A stretch of DNA of 64,000 bases from Chromohalobacter sarecensis. Its GTDB lineage: Bacteria; Pseudomonadota; Gammaproteobacteria; Pseudomonadales; Halomonadaceae. The notes under the pieces are model-generated. The model did no database searches. It saw only the letters and a program-made list of their open reading frames with translations, and was not told the origin of the DNA. Shown in pieces: positions 1 to 9,800 of this stretch (the stretch's first letter is position 1; the number at the start of each line of letters is the position of its first letter). A program made the position numbers and the translations under genes. The stretch lies in assembly GCF_023061135.1 (NCBI RefSeq), contig NZ_JAKGAN010000003.1, forward strand, positions 62,001 to 126,000. The letters run 5' to 3'.

Positions 1-1
1 A

Positions 2-676
2 CTCAAGAAGATGATCTTCGATTTTGAGCTTATACCTGGAGATCATTTCAGCGAAGCCGATGTTGTCGAGCGCTTTGAAGCGAGCAGGACGCCAGTACGT
101 GAAGCATTACAGCGGCTTCAGCGCGAGGGGTATGTGGAAGTCCGGTTTCGCAGTGGCTGGCAGGTGAGGCCCTTTGATTTCGAGGTTTTCGAGCAGCTTT
201 ATGACGTCAGGATGGTGCTCGAATGTTCTGCCATCGAGCGCCTTTGCGCGATGAAAAGGCAACCGACAGTCATCGAAGAGCTCAGCGAATTCTGGCGAAT
301 ACCTGTAGAGAAACGTTCACACGACATCCGTTTAAGCGATGACGATCAATATTTTCATACCTCTTTGGTGGCGGCAGCAGGCAATGCCGAGATGGCCAGT
401 ATTCATCGGGATGTAAGCGAGAGAATTCATATCATTCGTCGGCTGGATTTTACCCAGGCTTCCCGAATCGAAGCGACGTTCGATGAGCATGCCGAGATTA
501 TTCATGCTATTCGCAAGCAGCACGGTGAATACGCACAGCAATTGATGCGCACCCACATTGCGGCCAGCCGAGATGAGGTGCGCAAGATCACACTGCACAT
601 GTTGCATGAAGCCAGAAAACGTCATGAGGCTCATGAGGATGAAGAATTGGTGAAAGCCAATAATCGAGGCCGATGA
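2..676 (+). CDS. GntR-family transcriptional regulator with FCD domain (5' end outside window)
   Basis: Partial gene: the frame is open to the left window edge (Leu-Lys-Lys precedes the first visible ATG at 11), and the visible protein begins inside the winged-helix domain, so the true start lies upstream. The N-terminal part holds the GntR helix-turn-helix signature (SRTPVREALQRLQREGYV). The remaining roughly 150 residues are an all-helical FCD ligand-binding domain with the usual metal-binding type positions (a D near residue 113, then H residues in the later helices, e.g. DEHAEIIHAI and MRTHI). The gene ends 48 bp before urtA on the same strand, so it is a plausible local regulator of the urea transporter. 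Its effector ligand cannot be read from sequence. Confidence 0.85.
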   Translation, partial: LKKMIFDFELIPGDHFSEADVVERFEASRTPVREALQRLQREGYVEVRFRSGWQVRPFDFEVFEQLYDVRMVLECSAIERLCAMKRQPTVIEELSEFWRIPVEKRSHDIRLSDDDQYFHTSLVAAAGNAEMASIHRDVSERIHIIRRLDFTQASRIEATFDEHAEIIHAIRKQHGEYAQQLMRTHIAASRDEVRKITLHMLHEARKRHEAHEDEELVKANNRGR

Positions 677-724
677 AATCGACCGCTCCAAGACACCAAA
701 CAATCAATAGGTCAGGAGTTATTA

Positions 725-2023
725 ATGAAGCCCAACAAACTTATAAAGTGGCTGGCAATGTCCGGGGTAGCGATCGGAAGTGTCAATATGGCGGTGGCGC
801 AGGAAGACGACACCATCAAGGTCGGCATCCTGCATTCGCTCTCCGGCACCATGGCCATCAGCGAGTCGACGCTGAAAGACGAAATGCTGATGCTCATCGA
901 AGAGCAGAACGAGAAAGGCGGGCTACTGGGGAAGAAGCTCGAGCCCGTGGTGATGGATCCGGCATCGGATTGGTCGCTATATGCCGAGCAGGCACGCGAC
1001 ATGCTGACCGGTGACGACAAGGTCGACGTGATCTTCGGCAACTGGACCTCGGCGTCGCGCAAGGCGGTATTGCCGGTGGTCGAGGAAGAAAACGGCCTGC
1101 TGTTCTATCCGGTTCAGTACGAGGGTGAAGAGTCTTCCGAAAACATCTTCTACACCGGCGCGGCACCCAATCAGCAGGCGATTCCCGCCGTCGATTACCT
1201 GAGAAGCCAGGGCGTGGAGCGCTGGGCGTTGCTGGGCACGGATTATGTCTATCCGCGCACCACCAACAAGATTCTCGAGGCGTACCTCAAGGAACATGGC
1301 GTCGCTGATGAAGACATCATGGTCAATTATACGCCGTTCGGCTTCAGCAACTGGCAGTCGATCGTCTCTGATGTGGCTGACTTCGGCAGCCAGGGCAAGA
1401 AGACCGCCGTGGTGTCGACCATCAATGGCGATGCCAACGTGCCGTTCTATACCGAGCTTTCCAACCAGGGGATCAGCGCTTCCGACATTCCGGTCGTCGC
1501 CTTCTCGGTGGGCGAGCAGGAACTCAGCGGGATCGATACCGGACCACTTGTAGGGCACATGGCGGCCTGGAACTACTTCATGAGTGTCGATAGCGATGCC
1601 AACTACGACTTCATCGACAATTGGGTCGAATTCACCGATGACGAGACCGCCGTTACCAACGATCCCATGGAAGCGCATTACATCGGCTTCAACATGTGGC
1701 TGGAAGCGGTGCGTGAAGCCGGCACGGCAGATGTCGACGCGGTGAAGGATTCCATCATCGGGGTCACGGTGCCTAACCTTTCCGGTGGCTCCTCGGCGAT
1801 GATGCCCAACCACCACATCACCAAGCCGGTGATGATCGGCGAAATCCAGGATGACGGCCAGTTCAGCGTGGTTTGGGAAACCTCAGGCAACGTCGCGGGC
1901 GATGCCTGGTCCGACTATCTCCCGGAATCGCAGAACCTGATCAGCGATTGGCGCGCGCCGCTGCGCTGCGGAAAGCTGAACGTCGAGTCGATGACCTGTG
2001 AAGACGGCGCCGGCGACGAATAA
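725..2023 (+). CDS. urtA: Urea ABC transporter, periplasmic substrate-binding protein UrtA
   Basis: 432 residues, with a signal peptide (MKPNKLIKWLAMSGVAIGS, cleavage likely after AVAQ) followed by a type I periplasmic binding fold of the branched-chain amino acid/urea family (KVGILHSLSGTMAISE, then DWTSASRKAVLPVVEE-like strands). It captures urea or short amides in the periplasm and delivers them to UrtBC. An AGGAG ribosome-binding site lies 7 bp before the ATG. It is first in urtABCDE; the next gene begins about 115 bp downstream after a GC-rich hairpin, which may let this binding protein be made in excess. No urease genes are in the window. Confidence 0.93.
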   Translation: MKPNKLIKWLAMSGVAIGSVNMAVAQEDDTIKVGILHSLSGTMAISESTLKDEMLMLIEEQNEKGGLLGKKLEPVVMDPASDWSLYAEQARDMLTGDDKVDVIFGNWTSASRKAVLPVVEEENGLLFYPVQYEGEESSENIFYTGAAPNQQAIPAVDYLRSQGVERWALLGTDYVYPRTTNKILEAYLKEHGVADEDIMVNYTPFGFSNWQSIVSDVADFGSQGKKTAVVSTINGDANVPFYTELSNQGISASDIPVVAFSVGEQELSGIDTGPLVGHMAAWNYFMSVDSDANYDFIDNWVEFTDDETAVTNDPMEAHYIGFNMWLEAVREAGTADVDAVKDSIIGVTVPNLSGGSSAMMPNHHITKPVMIGEIQDDGQFSVVWETSGNVAGDAWSDYLPESQNLISDWRAPLRCGKLNVESMTCEDGAGDE

Positions 2024-2069
2024 GAACGCTTGCGGTGGGCGTATGTCGCTCACCGTTTCCTTCCAGTCA

Positions 2070-2093
2070 GGGCGCCCGTTGCGGCGGGCGCTC
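2070..2093 (+). other. Intra-operon stem-loop between urtA and urtB
   Basis: A 9-bp stem GGGCGCCCG/CGGGCGCTC (one G-T wobble) with a 6-nt loop, in the only sizeable gap of the urt operon. No T-tract follows, so it is not a classical terminator. Hairpins in this position commonly stabilise or limit read-through after binding-protein genes; that role is inferred. Confidence 0.45.
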
Positions 2094-2139
2094 GCGAAAC
2101 ATGCGCCGCGATCCTTGTGGCGCGAGAAGGATTTCTTCG

Positions 2140-3813
2140 ATGACGCCAACTCATACAACGATATTCCGTTTGCGGGGGGAGGCCGGGTCGAGGCGCGTGA
2201 CTGGGCTTAAAATAGCGCCCCGGCATTGGTATTGCCTGCCGGTCATGGCTGTGCTGCTGGTGTGGTTCGCCCTCGCGTCGCCGGCGCAGGCCGATGTCTC
2301 ACCGCAGCGCGCCCAGGCATTGCTGCAGGCCCTGGACACCGATGATTTCGACGCCAAGGCCGAGGCGGCCCAGGCCATCGCCGCCAGCGACGCGGCACAG
2401 AAAACCCGCTGGCTGGAGGCATTTCTCGACGGTCGCCTGGGGCGCGAACGCGATGGCGAGCGTTTCTACATCATCACCGATGATAGCGGCCGCGAATGGC
2501 CGATCATCGATGCCATTACCTTCGAGGATGCCGGGACGGGCTCCCGACGCAGTGTCGATGCCTTCCGCATCAACAATACGTTGCGCACGCAGCTTCAGGG
2601 CTTGATCGCCTCGCTGTCGCTCGATGAAGGCGACGAGGCCACGCGTCTCGACGCCGCCAAGCGTTTGATCGGCGAGGTCGATGCCCAGAGTGTCGATGCG
2701 GTTGCCACACAGCTCGACAACGAGGACAGCCCAGCGATACGCGCCGAGATCGAGACCGCGCTGGCGCTTTATCGCGTGGAGCAGGGAGAAGGCGAGGCGC
2801 TGGCGACCTTAGAGGGCAACCTCGACACCCGCGTGCGCAATTCGCTGACGACCATCGCCAATAGCGATGCCCCGATTGCTGCCGACGCCGAAAAGGTGCT
2901 GGCGGGTATCGAGAACAAGCGTGCCTGGTACGAGCGTGGGCAGACGCTGTTCTTCGGCTTGAGCGCCGGGTCGGTGCTGGTGCTGGCGGCGATTGGCCTG
3001 GCGATCACCTTCGGGGTGATGGGCGTGATCAACATGGCGCACGGCGAGTTGATCATGCTGGGCGCCTATACCACCTGGATGATCCAGCAGCTGTTACCCG
3101 GTCAGCCGGGGCTGGCATTGTTGCTGGCGATTCCCGGCGGCTTCCTGGTCGCGGGCGCGTTCGGCATTCTCATCGAGCGCAGCGTGATTCGTTTTCTCAA
3201 AGGCCGGCCGCTCGAGACATTGCTGGCGACCTTCGGCATCAGCCTGATTCTGCAGCAACTGGTGCGCACGGTGTTCTCGCCGCTCAATCGGCGCGTGAAC
3301 TCGCCGGACTGGTTGCAGGGCGCATGGCACCTCAACGAGGCACTGTCGTTGACCCTCAATCGCCTGGGCGTGCTGATCTTCTGCCTGGTGGTGTTCGCCG
3401 CGCTATGGGCGTTGATGCGCTATACCCGTCTGGGCCTCGAAGTGCGCGCGGTGACCCAGAACCGTGCCATGGCACGCTCGATGGGTGTGCGCGCCGCGCG
3501 GGTGGACATGCTGACCTTCGGTCTGGGGGCCGGTGTAGCGGGGCTGGCGGGGGTCGCGCTGTCGCAGATCACCAATGTCGGCCCCAATCTGGGGCAGAGC
3601 TACATCGTCGACTCCTTCCTGGTGGTGGTCTTCGGCGGCGTCGGTAATCTGTGGGGCACCTTGGTCGCTGGCATGTCGCTGGGCGTGATCAATCAGGTCC
3701 TGCAGCCCTGGGTCGGCGCGGTGCTGGCCAAGGTGATCGTGCTGATCGGTGTCATTCTGTTCATCCAGAAACGTCCGCAGGGCCTCTTCGCGCCCAAGGG
3801 GCGGACGTCATGA
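2140..3813 (+). CDS. urtB: Urea ABC transporter permease UrtB
   Basis: About 557 residues. A signal-like hydrophobic segment (VMAVLLVWFALASPAQA) is followed by a large periplasmic domain of about 240 residues with alpha-helical repeats, typical of UrtB and absent from LivH. Then comes the LivH-type permease domain with multiple membrane spans (ITFGVMGVINMAHGELIMLGAY; FLVVVFGGVGNLWGT). The start chosen is the ATG at 2140, 9 bp after GAGAAGG; an upstream in-frame ATG at 2041 lacks a ribosome-binding site and would add a non-hydrophobic extension. It forms the inner-membrane urea channel with UrtC. The stop overlaps the urtC start (ATGA). Confidence 0.9.
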   Translation: MTPTHTTIFRLRGEAGSRRVTGLKIAPRHWYCLPVMAVLLVWFALASPAQADVSPQRAQALLQALDTDDFDAKAEAAQAIAASDAAQKTRWLEAFLDGRLGRERDGERFYIITDDSGREWPIIDAITFEDAGTGSRRSVDAFRINNTLRTQLQGLIASLSLDEGDEATRLDAAKRLIGEVDAQSVDAVATQLDNEDSPAIRAEIETALALYRVEQGEGEALATLEGNLDTRVRNSLTTIANSDAPIAADAEKVLAGIENKRAWYERGQTLFFGLSAGSVLVLAAIGLAITFGVMGVINMAHGELIMLGAYTTWMIQQLLPGQPGLALLLAIPGGFLVAGAFGILIERSVIRFLKGRPLETLLATFGISLILQQLVRTVFSPLNRRVNSPDWLQGAWHLNEALSLTLNRLGVLIFCLVVFAALWALMRYTRLGLEVRAVTQNRAMARSMGVRAARVDMLTFGLGAGVAGLAGVALSQITNVGPNLGQSYIVDSFLVVVFGGVGNLWGTLVAGMSLGVINQVLQPWVGAVLAKVIVLIGVILFIQKRPQGLFAPKGRTS

Positions 3814-4858
3814 GTCTCGCCACGATGTTCAAACGCAACTCCCTGCTCGATGAACGCTCGACCTGGGTTACCAGCGTCGTCCTGATCGTCGGCATGCTAG
3901 CGGTGGTCGTGCTGCATGCCTTGCCGTCGGATCATGCCTGGCATCTGAATGGGTCCGTCGTCTCGCTGCTGGGCAAGTACCTGACGTACATGCTGCTGGC
4001 GCTGGCGGTGGACCTGATCTGGGGATACCTGGGCATCCTGAGTCTGGGTCACGGCGCCTTCTTCGCTCTGGGTGGCTATGCCATGGGCCTCTATCTCACG
4101 GCGCAGGACGCCCCCCTGGCAGGCTGGCAAAGCGCCATGGTCCACTTTCCCGTGGCGGCGCTCGGCGTGGTGCTGGCGCCGGGGCTGCTGGCCCTGGTGT
4201 TCGGCTGGCTGGCGTTTCGCTCGCGCGTGACCGGGGTGTATTTCTCGATCATTACTCAGGCGTTGACGTTCGCGCTGATGCTGGCTTTCAACCGCAACGA
4301 GATGGGCATGGGCGGCAGCACCGGCCTGACGCGGTTCGATGAATTGCTGAGCTTTTCGCTGAGCAGCGAGGGCATGACGATAGCGCTGTTCGTGGCCTCC
4401 GGCGTGGCGGTCTTACTGGCCTTCTGGGGCTGCAAGGCGATCACCCGTTCGCGGCTCGGCCGGGTATGCATGGCCACGCGCGACGCCGAGGCGCGGGTGC
4501 GCTTCATAGGCTATCGCGTCGAGCACGTCAAGCTGGCGGTGTTCGTGCTCTCGGCGATGATCGCGGGTATCGCCGGGGCGCTCTACGTGCCCCAGGTGGG
4601 CATCATCAACCCCAGCACCTTCGCGCCGCTGTTCTCCATCGAAATCGTGGTATGGGTCGCGCTGGGCGGTCGGGCCACGCTTTATGGGGCGTTACTCGGT
4701 GCCTTGCTGGTCAATTATTTCAAGACGCTGCTGACCGGTGTGATGCCGGATGCCTGGCTGTTTCTCCTGGGTGGCTTGTTCGTGGTGGTCACCATGTTCC
4801 TGCCGCAGGGCGTGGCGGGCTTGATGGCACACCTGCGTCGGCGTCGGGAGGTGACCAC

Positions 4859-4862
<4 letters not shown>
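3810..4862 (+). CDS. urtC: Urea ABC transporter permease UrtC
   Basis: 350 residues with roughly ten hydrophobic segments and the LivM-type permease signature (LDLIWGYLGILSLGHGAFFALGGY-like region near residues 65-95; EIVVWVALGGRATLYGALLGA near 270-290). It is the second integral-membrane subunit of the urea importer. The start ATG overlaps the urtB stop by 4 bp and its own stop overlaps the urtD start by 4 bp, which indicates translational coupling and equal expression. An in-frame upstream extension exists but overlaps urtB and lacks a ribosome-binding site. Confidence 0.92.
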
Positions 4863-5727
<865 letters not shown>

Positions 5728-5728
<1 letters not shown>

Positions 5729-6438
5729 TGCTCAGTGTCGACAAGCTCAATCAGTATTACGGCGAGAGTCATATCCTGCGCGATCTCTCGTTGGAGGTGC
5801 CGGAAGGGCGCTGCACCTGCGTGATGGGCCGCAACGGCGTGGGCAAGACCACCTTGCTCAAGGCCGTCATGGGCGAGGTGGCCGTGCGCGAGGGCCAGGT
5901 ACGCTTCGCCGAAGAGGACCTGCTCAAGCGCCGCCCGGAGACGCGGGCCGATCTGGGTATCGGTTACGTGCCGCAGGGGCGTCAGATCTTCGCCACGCTG
6001 AGCGTGGAGGAAAACCTGCGCATCGGCCTGCCGGCGCGCCGCAAACGTGTGCAGGACGGGTCGCAACGCGGCATTCCCGAACGCATCTATGAGCTCTTTC
6101 CGGTGCTCAAGGAAATGCGCCACCGACGTGGCGGCGATCTTTCCGGGGGGCAGCAACAGCAATTGGCGATCGGCCGAGCGCTGGTGATCGAGCCGCGTCT
6201 GTTGATTCTCGATGAGCCCGGCGAAGGCATTCAACCCAATATCGTCGCCCAGATCGGCGAGGTGATCCGCCGTCTCAATCGCGAGGACGGCCTCACCGTG
6301 TTGCTGGTCGAGCAGAAGCTGCCCTTCGCGCGCAAGTTCGCCGATCGCTTCACAATCATGGATCGCGGCCAGACGGTGGCCGGCGGAGAAATCGGTGAGC
6401 TCGACGACGACCTGGTCAAACGGCATCTAACGGTATGA
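5728..6438 (+). CDS. urtE: Urea ABC transporter ATP-binding protein UrtE
   Basis: 236 residues; a LivF/UrtE-type ABC ATPase with Walker A (GRNGVGKTT), Q-loop (VPQGRQIF), signature (LSGGQQQQLAIGRAL), Walker B (LLILDEPGEGIQPN) and switch histidine region (LLVEQKLPFA, Q in place of the usual H, as is common in this family). It is the second nucleotide-binding subunit, partner of UrtD, and the last gene of the operon. The GGGATAATG junction with urtD indicates coupled translation. Confidence 0.93.
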
Positions 6439-6587
6439 CCCATTACGAATCGCCATCGCATCTTGCGCCGAGTGAGTCGGCCACCGCGAATGCCTCGGGG
6501 CATCGCTTTGACACCCAGCGGCACTGGGCGGCATCGCTGTAGCTGATGCCGGCGGCGCGCTGTTGATGGGCTAAGCGCCACATCCGG

Positions 6588-7409
6588 TCACAGGCGTGGG
6601 GTGCGTGTGCGCCGGTACCCCGCGTTGATGAAGCAGTAAAGGCCGTAGGCCATCAGCCCCACGGCGACACCGCCGAGCAGCCAGCGTCCATAAGGTTGTT
6701 CGGCGAGTGTGTCGAGGACCCCGCCCAGACCCTCGGCATTATCGGGATCGACTTCGATGGCGGCCACGCACAAGAAGGTCCCGATGATTCCGAACACGAT
6801 ACCGCGAGCCGCTAGCCCTAGACGGGCGACGCCCTCGAGGATGGGTAGCGGTCCATTGGGCATATCTTCGACGTGCCAATTGCGACGGTAGTGGCGTTTC
6901 CATGCACGCTGAAGCTGATGGAGCCCCACGCCGATGAAGGCAAGCCCCAGCCCGAATAATACGAAGACGCCGCCGGGATAGGTGAGCAGCTCGGCGGTTT
7001 GCTGTGAGGTGCTGCTTCCCCCGCCGTCGCTGGCAAGTGAGCGGACGAGCAAGGTGACACACTGCCAGGCGAGGGCGACATACAAGATACCGCTGATTGC
7101 GAACCCCAGACGTTGCAGGATGCCCTTCCAGTGATTGCCCTTGTGTTCGAGATCCCACCAGGCCTGAGCGAGCCGCCAGAGGACATAGGCCACCAGGCCG
7201 AGCCCCAAGAGTCCGATCAATAACGTTCCGAATGGCCACAACGCGATGGTACGAATGATCTCGCCCGTACCGGCATTCTGGCCGCCCATGCCGAGCGTGG
7301 TGAGCAGAGAAAGCCAGCCAATGGCGATATAGATCACCCCTTTGGCGATATAACCGGCACTTGCCGCGCCGCTGAGCGCGTTACGCAAGTCGGCCAGGGA
7401 AAATTTCAT
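6588..7409 (-). CDS. DUF1206 domain membrane protein
   Basis: 273 residues with about six membrane-spanning segments arranged as three repeated two-helix units (AGYIAKGVIYIAIGWLSLL; RLGFAISGILYVALAWQ; RLGLAARGIVFGIIGTFL). Each begins with an R/K-x-G-Y/A motif typical of DUF1206. No enzymatic motif is visible and the function is unknown. The start is the ATG preceded by AAGGA at 7-bp spacing; an ATG 11 codons upstream lacks a ribosome-binding site. It is convergent with urtE and divergent from 7622. Confidence 0.8.
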   Translation of the reverse strand: MKFSLADLRNALSGAASAGYIAKGVIYIAIGWLSLLTTLGMGGQNAGTGEIIRTIALWPFGTLLIGLLGLGLVAYVLWRLAQAWWDLEHKGNHWKGILQRLGFAISGILYVALAWQCVTLLVRSLASDGGGSSTSQQTAELLTYPGGVFVLFGLGLAFIGVGLHQLQRAWKRHYRRNWHVEDMPNGPLPILEGVARLGLAARGIVFGIIGTFLCVAAIEVDPDNAEGLGGVLDTLAEQPYGRWLLGGVAVGLMAYGLYCFINAGYRRTRTPRL

Positions 7410-7621
7410 TGAAGACGTCCTTGTCGCCGGGAAGAAATGCACGGGAAACGGTAGGCGTCATGCCATGTGTACTGACGATGCTCATGGGGCATGAAGGACA
7501 TGTGAGCAAGCGCCGATCCCCTAAAGCGAATGAATGCGCTACCATGAGCGCTTTTCGCGTATCGCCATTGTAAGGCATACGCCTTGGCAACGTAGACCAT
7601 CTTTCCTGAGCGGAACGTTTC

Positions 7622-7852
7622 ATGAAGCATTACATCGTGCGGCCGACCACGGGCCGTGGCTGGGGGTTGGTCCTGGCCTTCATCGTGCTCATCGCGGCGG
7701 GTATCTGGCCGGTGATCGGCTGGTTCAACCGAGCTTGTGTGGTACTTGGCTTGCCGCTGATCGCGGTATGGGCATACGTCATCGTGTTCGCCTGTTGCAG
7801 CGTCATGGCCATCGGCAATCGGCTCGTGGAGCGTTCTTCCGATGACGAGTAG
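7622..7852 (+). CDS. Small two-helix membrane protein preceding a sodium:solute symporter
   Basis: 76 residues with two hydrophobic helices (about residues 13-34 and 40-64), conserved-looking aromatic and Pro positions, and an acidic tail. Its last 11 bp overlap the symporter gene. It resembles in layout the short YhdT (DUF997)-type or DUF485-type proteins encoded upstream of solute:sodium symporters such as panF and actP, so an accessory subunit role is likely but inferred. I could not settle which of these families it belongs to. Confidence 0.65.
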   Translation: MKHYIVRPTTGRGWGLVLAFIVLIAAGIWPVIGWFNRACVVLGLPLIAVWAYVIVFACCSVMAIGNRLVERSSDDE

Positions 7853-9359
7853 CGTGCCGATTATCATGACACTCGCCTATCTGGGCGTGGCAATCTTCCT
7901 TGGTTTGCGCGCCCGGACAGGACGTTCAATGAACTCGCTGGAAGAGTGGGGCGTCGCCGGTCGCAGTATGGGGCCGGTCACGCTCTATCTGCTGATTGCT
8001 GCCGGCAGCGTAAGCGCTTACACCTTCATGGGTGCGCCAGGTTGGGCCTACACCAAGGGCGTGGCGGTCTTCTACGTCGTGATTTACTTGTCCTATCTGG
8101 CGCTGGTGGCCTGGTATTTCGGCCCCAAGGTATGGGCTTTCGGTCGGCGTTTCGGCCATGTCACGCAAGGAGCGGCCATTGCCGATCGCTATGAAAGCCC
8201 GCTGCTGGGGGCCCTGGCCGCAGGGGTAATGTCGATTGCGTCATTGGCCTATGCGGTACTGCAGACCATTGGGGCAGCGTACATTCTGCACGTCATGAGC
8301 GCTGGACGTTTGCCGATCTGGGTGGGGGTGCTGATGGTCTTGAGTTGCATCGCCCTCTATCTGTATGCCAGCGGCCAACGCGCGATCGGTATCACCAACG
8401 CCTTTCAGGGCGTACTGATGCTGGCGGTGGCATGGGCGATCGGGCTCTGGGCGTCGCAGCGTTTCGGCGGCGGTCTCTGGTTTGGCGACGTCTTCACCAC
8501 GTTGCGTGAGCGTGACCCGACCTATCTGACCTTGCCGGGTGCTCAGGGAGACATGAGCTTCGCCTTCTGGACGACGTCGATCATCGTCTCGATGCTGTCG
8601 TTCATGCCGCCGGTCTGGACGCAATGGATGAGCGCGTCATCGGCGCGCACCATTCGTCGCAGCGCAACCTGGCTGCCCAGTTACTACGTGGTTATCTTGC
8701 CCATGGTGGTGGTGGGCTTCATTGGCATCTACAGCCTGCCCGAGCTGGCGCGTGCCGATACCGTGGCCCTGGAACTCGCCATGCAACAGATGCCGGTCTG
8801 GTTGGTGGGGTTGCTGGGGGCGGGCACACTGGCGGCCTCGATGTCGTCCTGCGAGCCCTTCTTGCATTCGGTGGCGCTGTCCTATGCCAAGGATATCGCC
8901 CAGCCGACCTTCAAGCTTTCCGATGCCGCCGCCGGCAAGCTGGCGCGGCGCCTGCTCTTGCCGATCATGGCGCTGATTGTCGCGCCGGTGGCCATCGCCG
9001 AACCCAGCAACCTGGTGATGATACTGCTCGTGGGATTGGGCTTCGCTACCCAGGTACTGCCTGCCTTTATTGGCATGTTCTTCTGGACCCGTGCCTCCAA
9101 ACTGGGTGTTTTGAGCGGCATCGTGGTGGGGTTTTCCGTCACGCTGTTATTTACGCTGGTATGGCGCAATCCGCTGGGCATTCACGCCGGATTCTGGGGG
9201 CTTGTCGTCAATCTACCCACATTCGTGGTGGTGTCCTGTCTGACACGGCCGGCCTCCACGCTGGTGATCGAGCGTTTCTTCGCCATTGCGGCGCCAAGAC
9301 GGCACTCGAGTGCCGAATCTGTACCGGGGGGGAAGGAATCTGCGTTACGAGCTGAGTAA
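7842..9359 (+). CDS. Sodium:solute symporter (SSS family)
   Basis: 505 residues with about 13 predicted membrane spans and SSS features: the N-terminal segment MTLAYLGVAIFLGLRAR, the motif EEWGVAGRSMGPVTLYLLIA, and the central GAGTLAASMSSCEPFLHS region. It imports an organic solute with sodium; the substrate is not evident. It overlaps the small membrane gene upstream by 11 bp, so the two are co-translated. PanF (pantothenate) and other SSS members have a comparable small partner. Confidence 0.85.
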   Translation: MTSSVPIIMTLAYLGVAIFLGLRARTGRSMNSLEEWGVAGRSMGPVTLYLLIAAGSVSAYTFMGAPGWAYTKGVAVFYVVIYLSYLALVAWYFGPKVWAFGRRFGHVTQGAAIADRYESPLLGALAAGVMSIASLAYAVLQTIGAAYILHVMSAGRLPIWVGVLMVLSCIALYLYASGQRAIGITNAFQGVLMLAVAWAIGLWASQRFGGGLWFGDVFTTLRERDPTYLTLPGAQGDMSFAFWTTSIIVSMLSFMPPVWTQWMSASSARTIRRSATWLPSYYVVILPMVVVGFIGIYSLPELARADTVALELAMQQMPVWLVGLLGAGTLAASMSSCEPFLHSVALSYAKDIAQPTFKLSDAAAGKLARRLLLPIMALIVAPVAIAEPSNLVMILLVGLGFATQVLPAFIGMFFWTRASKLGVLSGIVVGFSVTLLFTLVWRNPLGIHAGFWGLVVNLPTFVVVSCLTRPASTLVIERFFAIAAPRRHSSAESVPGGKESALRAE

Positions 9360-9800
9360 GTACTTACGCTGTGTATTGTGCGAGGCTTTTCCACGTCCGC
9401 TCAGGCGTCTAAGATGGAGGTGATTCAAGCGATCACCGGTCACTGGGACGCTGCCAAGGAAATTGCGCGATTGCGCTGGTTGGTGGCCGGCAGCCAGGGA
9501 AAGGGGCGGATGTCGCCTCGCAGGCTCATGTGATCCGAATCGCCAAGGAAGACGCAAGTCTCATGTGTGTCTTTAGAGGTGGACAAGCAACCGCCTCCAA
9601 CCGGTCTGTAAAGGCCGGCGTATGTCACTCGCCATGCAGTACATGGCGTCTCGCCGGTTGATTGTCAGCCGGCGTTTTTTTGCCCGCGTTTCGACGTTTG
9701 ATGAATGCAAAACATTGGGAACTCGCCGATAACGCTTTAGAGGCGTCGGTCGTCGTGAGCGAAGCCCATCGTTTTTTCGCGTCCATGGAGTCGAAACGCA
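9360..9800 (+). ncRNA. Long non-coding leader with tandem hairpins upstream of the chemoreceptor
   Basis: 441 bp without a convincing gene. From about 9575 four stem-loops follow closely: GAGGTGG/CCGCCTC (loop ACAAGCAA), CCGGTC/GGCCGG (loop TGTAAA), CGCCATG/CATGGCG (loop CAGTA), and CGCCGG/CCGGCG followed by seven Ts. Several GGA trinucleotides in AAGGA or AGGGA context occur between 9444 and 9582, reminiscent of CsrA/RsmE sites. It could be a small RNA, an attenuator or a riboswitch leader for the downstream chemoreceptor. I could not match it to a known class such as c-di-GMP-I, and the RNA interpretation is inferred. Confidence 0.35.
9652..9682 (+). terminator. Rho-independent terminator upstream of chemoreceptor gene
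   Basis: Stem CGCCGG/CCGGCG, 11-nt loop, then TTTTTTTG. It lies about 120 bp before the chemoreceptor start, so it ends either the symporter transcript or a separate short RNA, or acts as an attenuator. Confidence 0.6.

Noticed and set aside
9414-9533. 39-codon frame before the chemoreceptor leader hairpins
   Set aside because: Weak ribosome-binding site, no similarity, and it overlaps the region better explained as non-coding leader.
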